A DNA stretch of 57,961 nt from an uncultured Geobacteraceae bacterium (GTDB lineage Bacteria; Desulfobacterota; Desulfuromonadia; Geobacterales; Pseudopelobacteraceae): assembly GCA_903939115.1 (NCBI GenBank), contig CAJAFV010000020.1, positions 1 through 57,961 on the forward strand, in the 5' to 3' direction. Below are positions 53,183 to 57,961 of this stretch, piece by piece. A program made the position numbers and the translations under genes. How positions within the stretch are numbered: position 1 is the stretch's first letter; every line of letters starts with the position of its first letter. The notes beneath the pieces were generated by a model. The model searched no databases. It was not told the DNA's origin and saw only the letters and a list, made by a program, of their open reading frames with translations.

Positions 53183-54037
53183 TCAAAGAGTTTCCACTGT
53201 AGCTGAAAACCAGTTTGTGCCGCTTGTTATTTGATAACGAGCAGCTTCTGCCGAACCAAAATCTTTAAAAATACCGAAAACGGTTGGTCCGCTACCTGAC
53301 ATCAAGCTGCCGACTGCGCCCAGATTCATCAGGCGGTTCTTGATTTCTGAGATTATCGGAAATGCAGAGACAGTAATCGCTTCGAGATCATTGGATAAAA
53401 TAGAAGCTACCTGTTCAATTGACTCGAAAAACTCTGGCAGTTTATTCAGCTCTCTCTCAGTTGTCAACTGTAAAGATCGATAGACCCAGGCCGTTGACAC
53501 ATGAATTCCTGGATTTATTAATAAAATAAAGCACTTCGGCATCTCAGGCAAGAGGGTGAATTTTTCTCCTATCCCCTCAGCGAGTGCAGTTTTTTTGAAA
53601 ATAAAGAAGGGAACATCGGCGCCAAGTGTGCAGCCGATCTCCATCAGCTTTTGTTCTGAAAAGCCGAGATCCAACAGCTCATTCAAGCCGGTCAGGACCG
53701 CAGCTGCATCACTGCTGCCGCCGCCCAGTCCGGCGGCGGTAGGTATGTTCTTTGTTATTTCAATTTTTACCCCAGTGCCGGTTTTTGAAAGGTCAAGCAA
53801 AGCTTTTGCGGCTTTCCAGGCAATATTTTTCGGTCCGTTCGGAGCGCCCGGTGATTTACAGGTGACGTAGATATCGGGGGTGTCAATCACGGTAAGTGAA
53901 ATCTGATCACAGAGGTCCACCCGCTGCATGATCATGCGGAGATCGTGGTACCCATCAGGACGTTTTGCTATGACATCAAGCAGGTAATTAATTTTAGCAG
54001 GCGCAGACAGGGTGAGTGTATCCAACGGTAACTCCAT
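53183..54037 (-). CDS. ispE: 4-diphosphocytidyl-2-C-methyl-D-erythritol kinase
   Basis: IspE is a GHMP kinase that phosphorylates CDP-methylerythritol in the MEP pathway to isoprenoids. The 284-residue protein shows SAPAKINYLLDVIAKRPDGYH, the ATP-binding glycine loop IPTAAGLGGGSSDAAAVL, GADVPFFI and the late GSLMSGSGPTVFGIF. The tRNA-Gln gene follows 11 nt after the stop on the same strand, so the two may be co-transcribed. Confidence 0.96.
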   Translation of the reverse strand: MELPLDTLTLSAPAKINYLLDVIAKRPDGYHDLRMIMQRVDLCDQISLTVIDTPDIYVTCKSPGAPNGPKNIAWKAAKALLDLSKTGTGVKIEITKNIPTAAGLGGGSSDAAAVLTGLNELLDLGFSEQKLMEIGCTLGADVPFFIFKKTALAEGIGEKFTLLPEMPKCFILLINPGIHVSTAWVYRSLQLTTERELNKLPEFFESIEQVASILSNDLEAITVSAFPIISEIKNRLMNLGAVGSLMSGSGPTVFGIFKDFGSAEAARYQITSGTNWFSATVETL

Positions 54038-54204
54038 AACTGTTTGAGTAGTTTCACACCAGTTATATGAATAATCAGCATTTTTGTCGAGCAGGAAGTT
54101 TTTTCCGAAATATGAGGAGTATGAAATGGATTTGACAGGTTTGCGGTCAGTATGCTACGTCTCACTATTAAAACATGTCAGGATTACAGGAGTTACGCAT
54201 TATT

Positions 54205-54879
54205 ATGTTCAAAAATATACGTGAAGACATCAACTCGGTTTTTGAGCGGGATCCGGCTGCACGGAATGTGTGGGAGATAATTTTCTGTTATCCGGGACTT
54301 CATGCCCTCTGGTTTTATCGAGTATCGCATTGGTTCTGGACCCATGAATTTTATTTTGCCGGTCGTTTTACCTCGCATCTCGGTCGTTTTTTCACCGGTG
54401 TCGAAATCCATCCCGGGGCGAAGATCGGACGTAAATTTTTTATCGATCATGGCATGGGGGTCGTTATCGGTGAAACCGCCGAAATTGGTGATAACGTAAC
54501 CCTGTATCATGGCGTTACTCTTGGAGGGGTGACCTGGGACAAGGTAAAACGGCACCCGACACTGCTCGATAATGTGGTTATAGGGTCCGGAGCCAAAATC
54601 CTGGGTCCTTTCACTGTTGGCAAAGGCGCAAAAATCGGTTCTAACTCTGTTGTCGTCAAGGCCGTTCCGGACAATGCAACTGTTGTCGGTATTCCGGGAC
54701 GAATGGTCATTGCTGAAGAGAAAAAAGACGAAGGGCGCGCAGATCTGCAGCATGGACAGTTACCAGATCCGGAAGCCAAGGCGATAGCCTGCCTGTTTGA
54801 TCAAATTCGTGAGCTGGAGAGAAAATACGATCTCCTTGCAGCAGAGCATGCAGAGCTTAAAAAAAGGGTAATTGGATAA
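54205..54879 (+). CDS. cysE: Serine O-acetyltransferase
   Basis: CysE makes O-acetylserine for cysteine synthesis. The protein (224 residues) is the short bacterial form. It has the N-terminal [20 protein letters not shown], the hexapeptide-repeat helix [20 protein letters not shown], the active-site [13 protein letters not shown] and LYHGVTLGG (His), and [22 protein letters not shown] 54205 fits the family; ATG 54175 would add 10 residues and has no ribosome site. A C-terminal coiled helix ([20 protein letters not shown]) follows the catalytic domain. Confidence 0.95.
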   Translation: MFKNIREDINSVFERDPAARNVWEIIFCYPGLHALWFYRVSHWFWTHEFYFAGRFTSHLGRFFTGVEIHPGAKIGRKFFIDHGMGVVIGETAEIGDNVTLYHGVTLGGVTWDKVKRHPTLLDNVVIGSGAKILGPFTVGKGAKIGSNSVVVKAVPDNATVVGIPGRMVIAEEKKDEGRADLQHGQLPDPEAKAIACLFDQIRELERKYDLLAAEHAELKKRVIG

Positions 54880-54918
54880 CAGCTGGCAAACAGCAGTAAC
54901 TATTTATTGGATGGATCA

Positions 54919-57561
54919 ATGACTGAAACTACTCACCGTACGGTATACCGTAAAGAATACACAACTCCTGAATACCTTGTTGACAGTATCGACCTCCGTT
55001 TTGAGCTTGGTGATGTAGCGACGCTGGTTACCTCCCGACTACGGCTCCGCTTGCGGAGTGACGTTTCTCCCGGCACGCGTCCACTTTTCCTGAACGGCAA
55101 GGCTCTTGTGCTACGGGAACTTAAAATCGACGGAAAACCACTCCATCAAGATAAGTACTGCGTTACCGGTGAACAGTTGACTATCCCCGAAGTTCCTGCT
55201 GTCTTCACTCTGGAGGTTGTAACGGAACTCCGTCCGCAGGACAATACCTCCCTTGAAGGACTTTACCGCTCGTCCGGAATGTTCTGCACCCAGTGCGAGG
55301 CGGAAGGATTTCGTGCCATCACGTATTACCCGGACCGTCCCGATGTCCTGACGCTCTTTACCACCACAATCATAGCCGATAGCCGGCGTTATCCGATCCT
55401 GCTCTCGAACGGCAATCTCCAGGCGCAGGGTGAATTGTCTGACGGTCGTCACTTTGCCACCTGGCATGATCCGTTCAGAAAACCGAGCTACCTGTTTGCT
55501 CTTGTGGCCGGTGATCTCGTCTGTATTGAAGATACCTTTACAACCTGCTCCGGACGGGATGTGGCCCTTCGTATCTACGTGCACGAGCAGAACCGGGGCA
55601 AGTGCGACCACGCGATGCGTTCCCTCAAAAAAGCGATGCGTTGGGATGAAGATGTCTATGGCCGGGAGTATGATCTTGACTGTTATATGATCGTGGCGGT
55701 TGATGATTTTAATATGGGGGCCATGGAAAACAAGGGGCTCAACGTTTTCAACTCCTGCTACGTCCTTGCCACTCCTGAAACCGCGACTGACGATGACTAC
55801 CATGGCATCGAAGCGGTGATCGCCCATGAATATTTCCACAACTGGAGTGGCAACAGGGTGACCTGCCGCGACTGGTTCCAGTTATCGCTGAAAGAGGGGT
55901 TGACTGTTTTTCGTGACCAGGAATTTTCGTCCGACATGCAGTCGCGCGGGGTAAAGCGGATCGAAGACGTACGCAATCTGCGCACGTCCCAGTTTGCCGA
56001 GGACAGCGGCCCGATGGCTCATCCGGTGCGGCCTGATTCGTATATCGAGATCAATAATTTCTACACGTCGACCGTGTATAATAAGGGGGCCGAACTCGTC
56101 CGGATGCAGCATACCATGCTCGGGGCCGAGCGGTTCCGTCTCGGTATGGATCGCTATTTTGCACGCTTTGACGGGCAGGCGGTAACGGTTGATGATTTTG
56201 TTCAAACAATGGCCGAGGCGGGTGAGATCAATCTTGAACAGTTTGCCCTCTGGTACAGCCAGGCCGGTACTCCGCAGCTGACTGCCAGCGGTTTCTACAG
56301 CGCTGTTGACAAAACCTTTGTTTTGACGGTCAGCCAGAGCTGCCCTCCGACCCCGGGCCAGCCGGATAAGGACGTGCTGCATATACCGTTGATTATCGGT
56401 CTGCTTGGTCGTAACGGTGAGCAGTTGCCGCTGACGCTGGCCGGCGAATCTGTCGGCAGTGCCACCTCGCAAACCCTGCATCTCCGTGCTGCAGAGGAGT
56501 CCTTCTGTTTCACCGGTGTTGACGAGGAGCCTGTTCCGGCTCTGCTGCGCGGTTTTTCGGCGCCGGTCAAGCTGGAGTACCCGTATCGGCACGAACAGCT
56601 CGCCCTGCTGATGGCCCATGAACCGGACCCATTCTGTCGCTGGGAAGCGGGGCAGCGTATGGCGGTGCAGGTTGTTCTCGGGCTTGTTGCCGACGTGCAG
56701 CAGGGGCGGGGGCTGACTCTTGATACTGCCTTTGCCGGCGCCTTCCGTACAACGCTTGTGAGCGGTCATCCGGATCGCGCCTTTCTGGCCGAAACGTTGA
56801 CATTACCGACCGAAAAATATCTTGCCGAACTCGTTCAGATCGTTGATCCGGCGGCTATTCACGCAGCCCGTCAGTTCGTTATCCGCACCTTGGCAGGGCT
56901 CTTCAGGGATGATTTTAGTGCGGTTCAGGATGCCAACCGGAGCGATCTTCCCTATACCGCCGACGATGGCCGCTCAGGCAGACGGCGGCTGGCTAACCTC
57001 TGCCTGGCGTACCTTATGAGCAATGGCGGGCAGAGCGACATCGAACGCTGTCTTGAACAGTACCGTGAGTCGGATAATATGACTGACGCCATAGGTGCGC
57101 TGACTCCGCTTGCTTCCTGCGATTGTCCGGAACGGATTGACGCCCTTGACGATTTCTACCGTCGCTGGCAGGGGGACCGTCTGGTGGTCGATAAATGGTT
57201 TGGTCTGCAGGCCGCGTCGACACTTCCCGGTACTCTGAATGAGTTGCAGGTATTGTTGGGCCACACAGCCTTTGAGCTGACCAACCCCAACCGCTTTCGT
57301 TCCATGGTTGGAGTATTCAGCCAGAGAAATCAGGTGCGTTTCCATGACCCGAGTGGCGAGGGATACCGCTTTTTGACTGATCAGCTGTTGCGGCTGATTC
57401 CGGTTAATCCGCAGGTATCGGCGCGGATGCTCGGGCCGTTGACAACATGGCGGCGTTTTGAGGCAGGACGAAGTCAGATGATGCGCCAGCAGTTGCAGAG
57501 GATTCAGGCTGTTGCAGACCTGCCGCGCGACGTGTATGAGGTGGTAAGTAAAAGCCTCTGA
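54919..57561 (+). CDS. pepN: Aminopeptidase N (M1 family)
   Basis: A cytoplasmic zinc metallopeptidase removing N-terminal residues, 880 residues as in E. coli PepN. The substrate-binding motif is GAMENKGLN (about residue 267) and the zinc site HEYFHNW followed by KEGLTVFRDQEF (about residues 303-327), giving two His and the distal Glu. The C-terminal DUF3458 and ARM-like parts are complete (FAGAFRTTLVSGHPDRAFLA, then PNRFRSMVGVFSQRN). ATG 54919 has ggatgga upstream; TTG 54907 is in frame but less likely. Long minus-strand frames here are antisense shadows. Confidence 0.96.
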   Translation: MTETTHRTVYRKEYTTPEYLVDSIDLRFELGDVATLVTSRLRLRLRSDVSPGTRPLFLNGKALVLRELKIDGKPLHQDKYCVTGEQLTIPEVPAVFTLEVVTELRPQDNTSLEGLYRSSGMFCTQCEAEGFRAITYYPDRPDVLTLFTTTIIADSRRYPILLSNGNLQAQGELSDGRHFATWHDPFRKPSYLFALVAGDLVCIEDTFTTCSGRDVALRIYVHEQNRGKCDHAMRSLKKAMRWDEDVYGREYDLDCYMIVAVDDFNMGAMENKGLNVFNSCYVLATPETATDDDYHGIEAVIAHEYFHNWSGNRVTCRDWFQLSLKEGLTVFRDQEFSSDMQSRGVKRIEDVRNLRTSQFAEDSGPMAHPVRPDSYIEINNFYTSTVYNKGAELVRMQHTMLGAERFRLGMDRYFARFDGQAVTVDDFVQTMAEAGEINLEQFALWYSQAGTPQLTASGFYSAVDKTFVLTVSQSCPPTPGQPDKDVLHIPLIIGLLGRNGEQLPLTLAGESVGSATSQTLHLRAAEESFCFTGVDEEPVPALLRGFSAPVKLEYPYRHEQLALLMAHEPDPFCRWEAGQRMAVQVVLGLVADVQQGRGLTLDTAFAGAFRTTLVSGHPDRAFLAETLTLPTEKYLAELVQIVDPAAIHAARQFVIRTLAGLFRDDFSAVQDANRSDLPYTADDGRSGRRRLANLCLAYLMSNGGQSDIERCLEQYRESDNMTDAIGALTPLASCDCPERIDALDDFYRRWQGDRLVVDKWFGLQAASTLPGTLNELQVLLGHTAFELTNPNRFRSMVGVFSQRNQVRFHDPSGEGYRFLTDQLLRLIPVNPQVSARMLGPLTTWRRFEAGRSQMMRQQLQRIQAVADLPRDVYEVVSKSL

Positions 57562-57563
57562 TA

Positions 57564-57710
57564 CCAAGTTGCAATCAAACGATTACGTTGTTGGCTTCGT
57601 CGATAGCTCCTCAACGTACTGAATGTACGCCTCGGTCGCTATTCTCCTCGCCGCCTCGTACTCATTTTGATTGCAACTCGGTAAGACCAGGTTGCAATTA
57701 AACGATTACG
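57564..57710. repeat. Intergenic repeat element with inverted and direct copies
   Basis: Arms agttgcaatcaaa (57567-57579) and tttgattgcaact (57666-57678) are perfect inverted repeats of 13 bp. A third, direct copy with the next bases, ggttgcaattaaacgattacg (57690-57710 against 57567-57587), follows. The inner part holds a smaller palindrome CGTAC-tgaat-GTACG (57615-57629) and a cctcggtcgct...cctcgccgcctcg pattern. It resembles dispersed intergenic hairpin elements of Geobacter genomes, from memory only. Confidence 0.7.
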
Positions 57711-57961
57711 GCAACAACCCCACCATCTCAGGTTCGAAAATTTCCCAGACCCTTTTCTGAAGCTCTGCAATAAATTCCTGACCGGTAATGTTCGGCAGCT
57801 TGATGTTCTGGTTCGGGCGTTCCCACACCTCGGCCGGAATGGTGTATTCTTCTTTTTCATACCCCTGTCGTAACTCCAGTGCCAGGCCGCGAAGGAAAGC
57901 CTTGCGTACTGAGGCTGCCAGGTTTTCCGTAGTCACTTCCAGATTGAACTCGCTCTTGAGG
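57706..57961 (-). CDS. Unrecognised protein, 3' end only
   Basis: The frame is open from the right edge of the window to a TAA at 57706-57708, so only the last 84 residues are seen. The GTG at 57936 is probably internal, because the frame continues upstream (LKSEFNLEVTTENLAASV). The text is charged and helical (FLRGLALELRQGYEKEEYTI, then QEFIAELQKRVWEIFEPEMV). I do not recognise a family. Its stop codon lies inside the last copy of the repeat element, and it is convergent with pepN. Confidence 0.6.
   Translation of the reverse strand, partial: LKSEFNLEVTTENLAASVRKAFLRGLALELRQGYEKEEYTIPAEVWERPNQNIKLPNITGQEFIAELQKRVWEIFEPEMVGLLP

Noticed and set aside
55111..56769. Two long minus-strand frames (242 and 295 codons)
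   Set aside because: They are antisense to pepN, which has complete catalytic motifs and normal length.

Overview
The window looks like chromosome from a Geobacter-like bacterium (Desulfuromonadota/Geobacterales). This is inferred from the type IV pilus motor cluster pilB-pilT-pilC-pilS, a PEP-CTERM exoprotein, several PilZ proteins, a B12-dependent ethanolamine ammonia-lyase, and the mix of mid-GC core genes with AT-richer accessory stretches. No rRNA, CRISPR array, intact insertion sequence or intact prophage was seen. One tRNA gene, tRNA-Gln(UUG), is present.

Layout. 1-4.1 kb: a giant secreted repeat protein (signal peptide, dockerin-like module, three DUF11 repeats, five PKD-type repeats, near-identical Ig-like repeats running off the left edge), preceded by a PEP-CTERM protein with a cohesin-like domain. 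4.5-13 kb: an accessory region with a short type IA topoisomerase, a cyclophilin lipoprotein, an NHL-repeat lipoprotein, an outer-membrane barrel, a small AT-rich block (hypothetical, DUF4124/retropepsin-like protein, membrane protein, CcbP-like calcium binder), a PilZ protein and a small lipoprotein. 13.1-19.3 kb: recG (with an AbrB-like N-terminal extension), ribF, a flippase-like membrane protein and a DUF2723 membrane protein in one tight run. 19.5-26.6 kb: pilB-pilT-pilC-pilS, then a two-TM protein and a PAS protein where pilR and pilA would be expected. 26.6-32 kb, minus strand: glycerate kinase, a Tat-exported ferredoxin-type aldo/keto reductase, a DUF6599 protein and a fused EutB-EutC ethanolamine ammonia-lyase, the last three joined by 4-nt overlaps. 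32-43 kb: mostly single genes (lipoprotein, nitroreductase, orphan OmpR-type regulator, SRAP protein, DJ-1/PfpI protein, DUF3750 lipoprotein, homocysteine methyltransferase-like protein, IHF/HU proteins, DUF188 protein, DnaQ-like exonuclease, PilZ protein, dienelactone hydrolase, zinc-ribbon protein, PPC/DUF296 protein). 43.3-46.3 kb: an alpha-amylase pseudogene, an ABC-2 exporter pair, a secreted FKBP and a nucleoside/cytosine deaminase. 46.3-52.6 kb, minus strand: a branched-chain amino acid (Liv) ABC transporter with LivM fused to LivG, followed by an MFS transporter. 52.7-58 kb: an integrase remnant beside tRNA-Gln, ispE, cysE, pepN, an intergenic inverted/direct repeat and the 3' end of an unrecognised gene.

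The most unusual items are the candidate cohesin/dockerin pair, the eutBC operon without its usual partners, the duplicated SRAP gene leader (12.9 and 35.5 kb), the AbrB-RecG and LivM-LivG fusions, the pil cluster without pilR/pilA, and the integration scar at tRNA-Gln. I do not see one clearly new multi-gene system. Family assignments come from reading the protein sequences without database searches.
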